From the NCBI GenBank assembly GCA_022813625.1, contig JAKLMB010000035.1:124001-188000 (forward strand): 64,000 nucleotides of DNA. The letters run 5' to 3'. This document shows, in pieces, positions 23,101-34,463 of this stretch (positions are counted from its first letter, which is position 1; each line of letters opens with the position of its first letter). The position numbers and the translations under genes are program-made. The DNA is from Aaosphaeria pasadenensis. Taxonomy: Eukaryota > Ascomycota > Dothideomycetes > Pleosporales. The notes under the pieces were generated by a model, which saw nothing but the letters and a program-made list of their open reading frames with translations, had not been told where the DNA came from and ran no database searches.

Positions 23101-23228
23101 CAAAGCGTCTCTTGCCCTGTACGCCTCTATCTGTCGAATGGCCTTTGGAGGCCAATGAAACGACCATCAGATGGGACACTATCGAATCCAACATTAAGAT
23201 TCCAAGGACAGAAAATGCCGTAACCTGA
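20177..23228 (+). CDS. DUF7580-like + Ser/Thr protein kinase fusion (three exons)
   Basis: Best model: exons 20177-20518, 20565-21013 and 21113-23228, 968 aa. Exon 3 reads SEPENKFTKPFQLCPSLRIC from its acceptor, so it must begin near 21113. The exon 2 donor is uncertain: the phase-correct one is GTATCC at 21014, while a better-looking GTAAGC at 21031 does not keep frame. The N-terminal 200 residues are helical and unassigned. A DUF7580-like middle region follows (NAWFEGAWNPNGILFPS, DWDVGIFMASFGLLLLEIEF). A complete kinase domain starts near 610: YARK lysine near 639, Glu in SKEADIMKSL, HRDVKPGN near 738, DFG near 757 and SPE. It looks catalytically competent. It is divergent from the C2H2 gene and convergent with the histidine kinase gene. 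Confidence 0.8.
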
Positions 23229-23236
23229 ATCGCTCC

Positions 23237-26200
23237 TCAACCGCCCACGACATTACTTCGCCTCTCCCTCTCCTTCTCAATCACCCTGCCGAGCTCCTTG
23301 AAGTCAACCGGCTTCGTCATGAAGAAGTCCACCCCTGAACTCCACGCCTCTAGCCTCGCGCTCGCCGACGCAAGGCCCGTGAGCGCGATGATGTATGAGC
23401 GGGGCGCCTTGTGCTTCTGTTCGTACTCGCGGATCCGTCGTGTAGCCGTCATGCCGTCCATAACTGGCATGGATAGATCTGTTCATAGTTCGGATGAGTT
23501 AAGACGTGAGTAGGTGCAAAAGAGGGGAACTTACCCATAAGGACGACGTCGAATCTACCACGACGTTCTTGGTAGGAAAGCAGAGCTTCGAGGCCGTTGG
23601 TGGCTTCTGCGTATGGCGTCGAGCGTTTCCTCAGGAACGCCACGAGGAGCTGATCGTGTATTTAGCAAAAGGATCCGCAAATATCATGTATAATTTCGTC
23701 TCACCTTCCGATTGATAGGGTTATCGTCAGTGATTAGAATATGTGCGCCCTTCTGTGTCTTGTTCAGTGATGGGGGTGTAAACCCTTGATCTTCCACTGG
23801 TGTAGCCTTAGGCGTTGTTTTCACCGTAGGGGTATTAACCTCTGCCTCATCGTCCTGTGCAACTGGGAACTTGAGCGACGAATTAGAAGAATACATCTCA
23901 GAGCTTCTGCCAAAGTAGTCCGAGCCGCTACCGCTTTCTACCGAGCCGAGACTTTCATTCCTAGTTCTCCTGGGCAAGCCGATGTGTGGACTTTGTAAGG
24001 GGGTGAACGGCGACGGGACGTTCTCCTCGGGGAGATCGAAGCGGTTCAGGCAGCGGTCGATTATGTAGGCTAGTTTGTATGGTCCGCAACTTCGGAAGGG
24101 ATGTGTTAGTGCGTGTGGTGGTAGGGGGAAGTACGGGCGTGAAAAACTTACGGCTGCGTCATGATTTCGACCACGGACTCCTTGTTGCTAACGCGGACGT
24201 CCGATCGCAATGTCGACGCCTCTAAAGCATCCAGCGCGATGAATATAGCCACCGGAGCCTTTCCGTCCGATCTCCTGTGTTGCCGAATGGCGTTGAGGTA
24301 CGCGAAGGAAGGTTCAGGGCAGATGACGAGGTCTGCATCGTGACCCTCCCACTCTGTCGTCTGGACGACGTTCATGCCCAGAGTCTCGGTCAGGGTTTTC
24401 GCGAGAGCGTCAACGAAATGCGACATGCCTTCGACATCCTGGGGTGCCCCGGACGATTCTGTTGGGGGCTCGTATTTCCGGTGAAGGATACAGATGCGCT
24501 TGTTCTCCAAGTGGGGCAGGATCGATAGGAATTGTTGTCGTTGGGGGGACACCTCGTATATGTTCTCCGGCCTGAGTAGGGCCATCTTTAGGGTCATCTT
24601 CGTGCCGACGGATTGGTCGCTTTGGACCTCGATCTTCCCCCCAATGCTCTCGATGATTTGGCGTACGATGCTGAGACCCAGACCGGTCCCGCTCGAATGG
24701 GGGTTCTCCTGCGTGAAGGGTTGGAACATCTGATTAGCGAGAAAATCGGCGCCTATGCCTGAGCCGGAGTCGGTAATGGTTAGGGTGATAATGCGAGATC
24801 GGTCCGTGTCTTTCAATGGTTCTCCCGCGGACAGCTGCACGTGGATGCGGCCACTGTGCGTGTATTTCATGGCGTTGCCGAAGATGTTCATGACGACCCT
24901 TCTCCAAGCACCCATGGGAAGGCAATACGACCAATTTTCTTCTTGTGACAGTTCAAGAACGATGTAGCACGTTTTCCGTCGCAATGTTTGATCTGAAGAT
25001 GTCGCAGCAGACTGTCCTATGGATACCTCCGGTAGATCTCCCTGACCTCTTGCAACCGTGAGATAGGACTGCCCAGAAAACATTGCTTCCACGACCTCTT
25101 CTGTCACAATGCCTAGGTCAAGGCCGGGAGCATTGGCAGGCCAAGAACCTGGCCTTAGAAATCGATGTGGCTTCGAATATAAGCGTATGGTCTGTGTGCC
25201 CTTCAATTTCTTGGAGGCAGCAAGCGGCTTCACATCGTTCATTTTGGCATGGTCCAGCAAATGATTGATTGTGTCAAGCAGCGTTCTCCCACACGCAGTA
25301 AGTGAATTCAACATTGTGCTCTGGAACGAGTCGAGAGTAGTCTCATTCAAGAACTCGAGAGTGCCTAAGATGCCGTGAAGCGGTGAGCGAAGCTCGTGCG
25401 ATACAGAAGCCATAAAGGTGGTCTTCTCCCTTGTCGTAGCCAACGCATCCAGCCTTGATAGCTCCGTCATTATCGAGCTACCAAAAACTTTGACGTATGA
25501 TAGATCCACGAGTGGGGAGAGTAATCGATCGAGGCTGTTGCTCCAGCAAAGGCAACCGGCAAACCATCTTGATCGCTCATAATCCCATAGGGGAACGAAT
25601 AAAAGACTTCGTGCATGCGGTAGGGCGGTTCGTAAGATCTTAGAGGAACGCTTTAGACGCATTGCAGTAGTTTTCCGTTTGGATGATTCTTCTGCTGTGG
25701 TTGCATCATGTGAGGCACTGCTACTTGATGTGTCAGAATCTTCTGCCGAAGAAGAAAGAACATCGCCTTCATCATCGAAGTTGAGAACCTTGCCGTTAGG
25801 AAATCTTCGAAGAAGACTAGCGAAGTCCACCTCAAGGATGGGGTTCAATTGGCCATCAGTCAACTTCGTGGCCTTCGCTGATGTAGCACAGGCAAGCACC
25901 TGGCATTTCTTTGGTGAATCTGATTTTGATGACTGGTTGCGCCGATAGACGTAGCTACGTTGGCTATCCATACTGCTGCTTCCACTGGACTTTGAGTCGT
26001 TGGATTCGCCCGAACTACTTAGACTTCCATCTGGATGAGGGTCCGTTGCTCGTTCGTGGTCACGATCTCGTACGCCCGCAACCGAAGCATCCAGGAATGC
26101 TACACCATCCAAGTCGCTGGAAGCTTGCATGATGCTGGCTGCTCGCGCGAACATGGATTTCGCATCGGTAGGCAGTATGCTCTCCTGGAGCTTTCTCACA

Positions 26201-27180
26201 GTGCTATGTCCGCTATGTCCGCTATGTGAAGTATGCGTGAGGGTCCTCGTGCCATTGAACATACGATTCGTAACCGTCAGATCAGAGCTGCTGGCAATGC
26301 TTTCATGGTCTTGCGAAACGTGATTAGGCAATTGTTTCGTACTAGGCTTAATACTGTGTTGCGACTGATCAAGCGAATTCTCTGCTGTTCGACGATTGAG
26401 CGATGTTGGACTCGTCGAAAAAGTCTGATGAACGTCGTGTTGAGAAGGCTGTAGAGTACTGGCTCCATCAGTAAAAGAGATAAGACCCCGAGTGAGTTGT
26501 TCGCCATGCCGATAATGGTTTTTGATGGTATACGTATCGAGGTACTCGGCGACAGTTATCGCCAGATCTAGGAGGACAATTGTATCTGCCTCTGACAACC
26601 CGTCTCGGGGCTTGTCGTCATGTATGCAGAGAGCACCGACAATCGCGCCAGAAGGACTGACTAGAGGTATGCCAGCAAAGAAGCGCAGGTGCGGTTCGTA
26701 CTTGACGTAATCGTAGTTTGCGTATGCTTCGCTCTGGGACATGTCGTTGATGATGACCAGTGGATCCTTCCCTGCAATTGAGGAAGTATCGAGGCTGATG
26801 ACGGTTTCGCACAGAGCGGTAGATCTAGGAATGCTGACACTTCCGAGCCAGAGAGAGTTCTGCATATCAGAGCGCGAGCTCGCACGCAAACACAGCTCTG
26901 GGGTGGCTTCTGCGAGGACATGCTGGTAGTGTTTGTCCACGAGCGAGATCATCGCCCGCTTGGCTCCTAGTCGTGTACACGCCAGTTGCGCGAAGGCCGT
27001 TAAAGCAGAGTCCTTGGAGGGAAGTGCAACATGGTCCTTTGGGAGTGTCCAGCTCTCTGGCGAGGTTCCTGTGACCTGGACCCTCGCGAGGTCCCGAAAG
27101 GCGAGGCTGTAGAGCAAGAAGACATCGCGCAATCGTTTCGACTCCGATACTGGCCGAACAGGGCGCGACGAGTGTTGCAT
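23237..27180 (-). CDS. GAF-containing hybrid histidine kinase (four exons)
   Basis: Exons 27180-24152, 24089-23705, 23649-23535 and 23478-23237 give 1256 aa; introns are 62, 55 and 56 nt. Order: GAF domain (about 50-225, with ACTRLGAKRAMISLVDKHYQ), a Ser-rich region with a short SGHSGHS repeat, HisKA with SHELRSPLHG (phospho-acceptor His595), HATPase with NAMKYTHSGR, DSGSGIG and GTGLGLSIV, then a C-terminal receiver. The receiver spans the last introns: ILITDDNPINRKL, DVVLMDLSMPVMDG (phospho-acceptor Asp1177, its codon split by the last intron), ALTGLA and MTKP. Such kinases autophosphorylate on His, pass phosphate to their own receiver and then to an HPt protein. The signal is unknown; GAF suggests a small ligand. 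No membrane segment. I start at 27180 because the extension upstream is poorly conserved-looking. Confidence 0.9.
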
Positions 27181-27867
27181 GGTACTGTCTGTCGATCTAC
27201 GTGAACGGCGGCAGCAATACAGCAGCCTGGGCGTCCACGGGCCGACGTTGGGCAACCTGCTCGTATGTTCTGGGCCTATTGGGGTGAGGAGATGGAGCGT
27301 GGGAGCGTGGCGAAGGAGGAGGGGGGAAGGAGGGGGGGATGTTCAGAAAAGAGTGAGTCGCGGGTGGCGGGATCTTCAAACTGCGACGACTCCAATAACT
27401 AAGGATGGACATTTTCTTAGATTCCCATCTCATTCCCACATGGACTAAATCCGCCATGCTAAGATGTTGCAGCAACAAATAGGCATTAATTGGGCGGATC
27501 TAGATCTGAGACCCTGAATTGTGGATACGAGGGTACGGGTATAACGAAACAGTTCTCGATTTATATCGAACCAATCAGGGGGGTGAGATGGTGCCTTTTC
27601 ATCCGTTCTGTACTGCCCACGTGATACGCCTCCCCCAAGTCTCAATTGCTTGTATCCTCCCTCATACAACAAATACATCATTGCAATTTGAGACATGAAG
27701 GAACATCTATTCGATGTTTGCAGCATATATCCCGAGACACCACCACAAGCTGAATCGTACTAAACATTCTAAGTGGATGCTGACTGCGGATTAGAAGCCA
27801 GCTTCTACATCCATCAGTACCAGTTCATCGCTTTTAGATATGAGCATCTTTTATCCTATATTGTTAC
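27181..27867. other. Gene-free stretch, 687 bp
   Basis: Promoter side of the histidine kinase and 3' side of the aldolase gene. It has a purine-rich G tract near 27310-27345 and no gene. Confidence 0.5.
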
Positions 27868-28944
27868 TTACAACAGGAAATCTCCACCTGTGCGATGCAA
27901 AACCTCATCATAGTACCCCTGAAATGCCAACCATCCCTTCTCTGGCGTCCCAACTTGCTTGTAACTCTCCTCCGCCTCCCTATCAGGAATGATCTTCTTC
28001 TCATTCTCCGGATTCCCAGCACACGCCGCATCCACAAGCAACTGTGCCTGACACGTCTTCTCCAAGCTCAGAAACCAAAACGCCGCCTCATCCACCGTCT
28101 CACCCACCGTCAAAATTCCATGATTCTGCAAGATCGCCGCCTTCCCATCCCCCAGAGCGGAAGCGATGCGCTCCCCCTCCTCCGCCGCGAGCACCACGCC
28201 CCCGAACTGCTCGTACACGGCGTGCGAGTTGTAGAAGCGGAGGGAGTCCTGGGTGATCATGTCGAGGGGGCGGCCAAGAGCGCTGAATGCCTTGCCGTAC
28301 GTGGAGTGTGCGTGGCATGCGGCGTGGACGTTGGGTCGCGCCCGGTGGATCGCGGAGTGGATTGCGAAGGCGGCGGCGTTGATGGGCTCGTTGCCTTGGA
28401 CGACTTGGCCGGCTTCGTTGACGAGGATTAGGTCGGAGACGCGGAGGAGGGAGAAGTGTTTGCTGAGGGGGTTGAGCCCTGGGGTTGTTAGTTTGATATG
28501 CTTCGTGTGCATGTGTATATCAATTTGGACAGTTGCATTTGCATGACAGCCAGTGTCCCGTCACATAACGACAAGGGCCGCAAGAAACATACAAAAGTGG
28601 TCCGTCAGAATCGGATCTCGAACACTGATATGACCTGCCACTCCTTCATCAAATCCCCTGGAAGCAAACACCCTATACGCAGCCGCAAGATGCTGTTTCC
28701 TATACAAACGCTCATCCTCCAGTGTCTTGAAAGTAGGGTATCTCCTGATTTGCAGTGCTTGGCCAGAAGTCGTTCGGCCCATAGCGGCCACGGTCTGGTT
28801 TCCTATGTCCTCGGCATGGTCCACTCGTCGTGCTTCCGCGATGTTAGCTTTTGCAGTGGTTGAGGTGGTGATTGTTCGAAGAAATGGGCTGCGGAGAAAT
28901 GGTGGAGAAGGCAAGGGACAAGGTCTCGGGCGGGTAGCGCGCAT
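27868..28944 (-). CDS. Class II aldolase/adducin family protein (two exons)
   Basis: Exons 28944-28593 and 28478-27868 give 320 aa. The 114-nt intron begins GTATGT and ends ACCCCAG, and splicing produces DPILTDHFWLNPLSKHFSLL, a conserved family stretch. Zinc-ligand histidines appear in ACHAHSTYGKAFS (about residue 173) and in ILQNHGIL (about 238). The family cleaves or epimerises sugar phosphates (fuculose-1-phosphate aldolase, ribulose-5-phosphate epimerase), but the many fungal members have no known substrate. The N-terminus (MRATRPRPCPLPSPPFLRS) is Arg/Pro/Ser-rich without acidic residues, which could be a mitochondrial leader. Downstream in-frame methionines (e.g. AAMGRTTSG) would give a cytosolic form. 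Confidence 0.85.
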
Positions 28945-29443
28945 TATATATCTAGATACTTGTGCTCTTACGGAATTCATCGTGAATTGAATATTGCAAA
29001 TAGTAAAGATCTCATTGGAGTTGTGACGTTCTTCTTCGGTGTTTATTATCTCGGATAACCATCGTTTCGGGTAGAGCTTCCCCGCAATGATCTGCACGCT
29101 TTCCATCCCGCCATTGGATACCACGATCTCACAATTGGGCGATTCGGCAAGGTCAACTCTGTTCATCGTAGCAGGGATAGATTGAACATTCTTCGGCTTG
29201 TTCACAGCAAGCGATCTAGAACAAAAGTAACGAATAGAGATTATATTGGGGTATATCATGTTTCTCTCATAAATAGTCCTAACAGGAGTGCCTACGTTAC
29301 TTTGCTACACCTTACTGTAGCAATAATTACTTTGCCGACTGAAGCAATCATTAAGAAGTTGTCCTCATACAAAGCTTCCAGTATCCAAACACTAATCAAG
29401 GGAATCCACACGCTAGAGGCCGTAATGCTTCCTAGAGGCCCGG
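28945..29443. other. Gene-free stretch, 499 bp
   Basis: It lies between the aldolase start and the 3' end of the RING gene, both on the minus strand. An open frame runs upstream from the aldolase start to 29259 but shows no family similarity; I take it as 5' leader. Confidence 0.5.
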
Positions 29444-30449
29444 TCATGTAGTTGTTTTCAGTTTCTTCCGTGGCTGCGTTGCCAATCCTTTCATGAGCAA
29501 AAGAGGAATGATGTCAGTCTGCTTTGTTCGGCTGATATGTTTACGGCAGACCGGACATTGAGATCGTCGAGGCTCGCCGGGTGCGGAGCGTTCTTCGCCA
29601 GCTATCAGTGCTTCCATTAAGCAGCTGTGACAGAAAATATGACCTAGGTGAAAGTATGTTAGTAAACTTCGTACCAAACTAAAACCAGCAAAAGCGAGAC
29701 GTACCACATGACGTTGCGGTTAGATCAGTCGGTGTATCCATGCAAATGACACAGGTGAGTGTGTTGAAGTTTGTCGCCTTCTCCTCTGGCTTTTGCTGTG
29801 CCTTGACTGCGTCCGCTCTTTGCTTGTCTAAAGCCTCCTTGAGCGGTGTATTCTCCTCGGTTAGGTCAACCTCTCCGATGTCGACCGTACTTGTTTTCTT
29901 GTCCTTGCTCACGGCGGGCACAGCTCCCCCATCTGAGCGTTTTCGACGTTTCGCCGAAGGTCCAGCTCCCCCAGACTGAGCACTCAATCTCGTCACAGGC
30001 GGATCCGGATCATCAGTTAGATCCACGACCCCACTGTTCCGACGCGATGCCCGCGACGATCTTGCAGGCGGCATGGAGGTATCTGAATAGGAAGAGTTTT
30101 GGTTTGCCCCGGACACGTCTGCAGCTGGCCTTCCCGAGAAGTCGTAATCTTGACGAAAGACTGTTGAAGGAGTGAAGAAAGTAGAAGAGCTCGCTGGGGC
30201 CGGACCTGGGTTCAGGATTTGATCGAGAAAGGCAGCAGATCGGGGCGGCGGGAGCGTCGGCGAGGGAGGCGTCGGCGAGGGAGGCAAGTCCACGATATCG
30301 TCGAAGGACCAAAGTGCAGGCGAGTCGGTCGAAGAATCAGGCTGGCCCTGGGTAGGGTTGGTATTTGAGCTGCCGTTGTTCGGCGCAGAAAACTCGATGG
30401 GTCGGGGAGGAGGGTGGTTGGGGTCGTTCAGTGAATGGTAGTCGGACAT
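29444..30449 (-). CDS. Slx8-like SUMO-targeted ubiquitin ligase (RING finger; two exons)
   Basis: Exons 30449-29705 and 29643-29444 give 314 aa. A 61-nt intron (GTACGT...CCTAG) splits the RING inside CG|HIF. The C-terminal C3HC4 RING reads CVICMDTPTDLTATSCGHIF, then CHSC and CPVCRKHI. The long N-terminal part is disordered and Pro/Ser-rich. It has two hydrophobic-acidic motifs (GVVDLTDDPD and GEVDLTEEN) that look like SUMO-interacting motifs, plus a basic AKRRKRS patch as a likely nuclear signal. Such enzymes (Slx5-Slx8 in yeast, Rfp-Slx8 in fission yeast) ubiquitinate SUMOylated nuclear proteins in genome maintenance. The Slx8 assignment rests on RING type plus SIMs. It is divergent from the mitochondrial polymerase, 512 bp apart. 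Confidence 0.78.
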
Positions 30450-30961
30450 GGTGAGATGAAAGTACAATACGCCACTGATTGGTCGTCCAGGTTCACCGCG
30501 ATAGGAATGATGGAATCACTGCAAGAGTGAGGGCTGATCTGCTCGGAAAGTAGCAACAACCGCACCGGAACCTGGACTTGAAAGTGCCATGACAATGAAC
30601 AAGCCAGGACATATGCGCGCAGGGCAGCCGATGCGCTTGTGCCTCCCGCAGTGATCGACTTCGGCTCGAACGGGCGTTAAGTGCAGCTGTTAGATGCTAG
30701 TACTCGTACAGTTAGTGAGGTCGAGCGCCACATTTGCGCCACAGAGCCCGGATCATATAATTTCCGCCAAGCTTATCGAACTTTCCCTTGCACTGATTCC
30801 ATGACGCATGTGACCTTCTCCGCACTCTACGATACGGCACCTAACGGGAGGGATCACATTCAACTTTTTTTGTCTTTCCTTATACACAGTATACCTGTTT
30901 TAATACAACCTCCATACAGTTTCGGAATGAGGTGACCCGCAGTTCTCAACCTAATCTTACT
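30450..30961. promoter_or_regulatory. Divergent promoter region between RING and POLG genes, 512 bp
   Basis: It separates the start codons of the Slx8-like gene (-) and the mitochondrial DNA polymerase (+). I recognise no specific element. Confidence 0.45.
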
Positions 30962-33900
30962 ATGAGCTGCAGTCACCGCGGAACCTGCGCCGCGAGACGG
31001 ATTGTTCAAAACCGCTGCTCTCTAACACCTCACACACCAATATCATATATATCCCGACGAAGTCTTGCAACAGCACGAAATCAATCTCAGAAAGATACCA
31101 ATGCGTCGTCAAAGAGCTTGCTAGGTACTTGCGCCTTCCTTCTACGGTCAATGCGACAACTGACCATATCAAGTGCCATCCGAAGCTCGCTTCAGCGAGA
31201 TAGGGGTGCAACAACTCAGCAGTCATGTACATTCCCAAGTGTTTCCCGGCGCTTCTACACGGCCGCCTCCAGAGCTCGTAGAACTCTCCAAGGATCATCT
31301 CACGCGCCATGACCTGCTGGGGAAGAACCAGGACTCCACCCCACCCGTGGGGTTCGATATGCCCACGCTACAGGGTGCGACTCTCGATGAGCACTTCCAT
31401 AAACTTGGAATGGATGCCGCCGAGCCATACCTAAGTATGGCGAAGAAGCTTGCATGGGCGAATCCTCCTCCTAAACCTCGAAAGTGGCTTGCGCGCAGCG
31501 GGTGGACCAAATATAACAGCGACGGGACGAGCGAGGCAGTGGATGCGCCGGATGAGACAATGCTCACCTTCGATACAGAAGTAATGTGGAAAGAGACTTC
31601 TTTTGCTTGCATGGCTTGCGCCGTCAGCCCGACAGCATGGTACGCATGGATATCGCCCTGGCTGTTGGGAGAATCAAAATCGGACCGTCATCTGATTCCT
31701 TTGGGCGACATATCGCAACCGCGGATCATCGTAGGACACAACATTGGCTATGATCGGGCACGAATCGCCGAGGAATACGATATCAGGCAGTCCAAAAATG
31801 CATTCATCGATACCATGTCCTTACATGTTGCTTCGAATGGGATGTGCTCAAGACAGCGGCCCTCGTGGATGAAGCATAGAAAGAGTCGGGAGCTACGGGA
31901 AAAAATTGCTACGTCGGAGGAGAATGCGGACCTTGCTCACCTTTTGGATTCTGGGGCATTGCCTGACGAAGAGGAGGAATTGTGGATAGGCAGAAGCGCA
32001 ATCAACTCGTTAAGAGACGTGGCGAAATTTCATTGTAATATCACCATCGACAAGGCGCGGCGCGAATATTTCGGAGAATTGGACCGAGAAGGTGTAAGAG
32101 CGAAGCTGGACGAATTACTCGACTATTGCGCCGCAGACGTCGAAATCACACACCGAGTCTACCAGAAGGTCTTCCCACTGTTCCTGGAAACATGCCCTCA
32201 CCCTGTCAACTTTGCCGCACTCAGATTCCTAGCCGCCGAGATTTTACCCGTCAATGAGACTTGGGACGCGTACCTTGCCAATGCTGAAGCGACTTACCAC
32301 CAGCTGGAGGATGCTGTGAAGGAGCGTCTTGTTGGATTAACGGACAGAGCTGTGGAGGTGAAGGACCAGCCCGAAGTTTACGAGAATGACCCTTGGCTCA
32401 ACCAGCTGGACTGGTCCGGCCAGGAAATCAGGATGGTGAAGGGCAAGAAGAAAAACGATCCTCCAAGACCAGCAGCTCGCCAGAAGAAGCCAGGAATGCC
32501 GAAGTGGTATAAGGACCTGTTCACAAAGAATGACGGACCAATGAATCTAACAGTTCGGACACGAATCGCGCCAATATTGCTAAAGCTCTCGTGGGACGGC
32601 AATCCACTCGTCTGGTCCGATAAGTATGGGTGGACCTACCAGGTACCAGTGGATGGGATGTTTGCATACAACGGAAAGGGAATGAAAGAGCTTGATATGT
32701 CTGAGGAAGAGAACCCACGACTACGCGACGACACGAAGCATGTATACTACAAGATCCCGCACAAAGACGGTCCTCTTGCGCGATGTGCAAACCCTCTTGC
32801 AAAAGGTTATCTACAATATTTCGAGAAGGGAAAGCTTACCTCAGCATATGAGTATGCTAAAGAGGCTCTGGAAATGAACGCATCGTGTTCGTACTGGATA
32901 AGCGCCAGAGATAGGATCATGTCTCAGATGGTTGTCTACAATAAGGAAGTTCCGAACGCAATAGCGTTGAAGTCAGCCTCAGAGAAGGGACGTGGAAAAA
33001 AGGTCGGCTTCATCTTGCCGCAGATTATTCCCATGGGCACAATTACCAGGCGTGCTGTGGAAAACACGTGGCTCACGGCCAGCAATGCTAAGAGTAATCG
33101 TGTCGGATCAGAGCTGAAGTCTATGATCCGAGCTCCAGAGGGCTACTGCTTTGTAGGTGCCGATGTCGATTCTCAAGAATTATGGATTGCAAGTTTGATC
33201 GGCGATGCTACCTTCCAACTGCACGGCGGGAACGCAGTCGGCTTCATGACACTCGAGGGTACGAAGGCAGCAGGCACAGATCTACATTCTCGGACCGCAA
33301 GCATCCTCGGCATCTCACGAAACGACGCGAAAGTATTTAATTATGGACGTATCTATGGAGCAGGCCTGAAGTTTGCTTCAACGCTTCTGCGACAATTCAA
33401 CCCTACCTTGACCGAGCAAGAGACGTCCAAAACAGCCAATGACCTGTACCAGAATACGAAGGGCAAGAAAACAACGAGGAAGCAACTCCACGAGCGCCCG
33501 TTCTGGAGAGGTGGTACTGAATCATTCGTTTTCAACAAGCTCGAGGATTTCGCAGAGCAGGAGCGGCCTCGTACTCCCGTCCTAGGAGCCGGCATCACCG
33601 AGGCATTAATGAGACGATACCTTTCCAAGGGTGGTTTCATGACTTCTCGCATTAATTGGGCCATACAATCTTCTGGAGTCGATTATCTCCACCTTCTTAT
33701 TGTAAGCATGGAGTATTTGACCCGTCGGTACAACTTGGATGCTCGCCTAGCGATCACAGTCCATGATGAGATACGATATCTAGTTAAGGAGGAGGACAAA
33801 TACCGTGCAGCAATGGCTCTCCAAATCGCAAACGTGTGGACGCGAGCCATGTTCTCACAACAAATGGGCATCAACGAGCTTCCACAATCATGTGCCTATT

Positions 33901-34463
33901 TTTCGGCTGTGGACGTCGATCATGTCTTGAGGAAAGAAGTAGACATGGACTGTGTGACTCCAAGTCACAAGGACAAGATCCCGCATGGAGAGAGCCTTGA
34001 CATCATGGCTCTTCTTGAGAAGGGTGAAATTGCACGTTTGGACCCAGCTATCATTCCCAAAGATCCTCCGCAGGTGGAGCAATACTCGACCACTTACAAG
34101 CCCCGCGTGCCCGTCATGGCCGCCCTCGAAGATTCATCGCCAAATACCTCCACAGCGCTGGCCTACCTCAAAGCTCAGATCACAGAAGATGACAAAGAGC
34201 TTCGCGAAGTAATGAAGACCGTCCGTCCCGCCCGGACCCGTTCATCTACGACCCGCAAATCCAAACGTTCCGCCGAGGACGAGGAAATCGAAAACAGCAT
34301 CCTCCACTACCAACAAATGGCCAAGCTCCTACCCGTCGACGAACCCTGGGGCGAGAAAATCAACAAACAGTGGGAGCGGAGCGGACTTAATAAAAAGGGT
34401 CAGTGGCACACTCTCCACGGCCACCGCAACAGCCCCGCGAGTAGAATTGTTCGAGGACTGTAA
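30962..34463 (+). CDS. MIP1: Mitochondrial DNA polymerase gamma catalytic subunit (two exons)
   Basis: Exons 30962-31124 and 31174-34463 give 1150 aa. The 49-nt intron (GTACTT, CTGAC branch, CAAG) joins SSKSLL to VPSEARFSEIGVQQLSSHVH. Without it the leader is cut off by a stop at 31161. The N-terminus has a mitochondrial presequence (YISRRSLATA). The 3'-5' exonuclease carries FDTEV (about 187), GHNIGYDRARI and YCAADVEIT. The polymerase has motif A VGADVDSQELW (about 716), motif B RNDAKVFNYGRIYGAG (about 769) and motif C TVHDEI (about 917). It replicates and repairs mitochondrial DNA in the matrix. All key acidic residues are present. The C-terminal 250 residues include a fungal-type extension ending in a basic disordered stretch. 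MIP1 is the yeast name. Confidence 0.96.
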
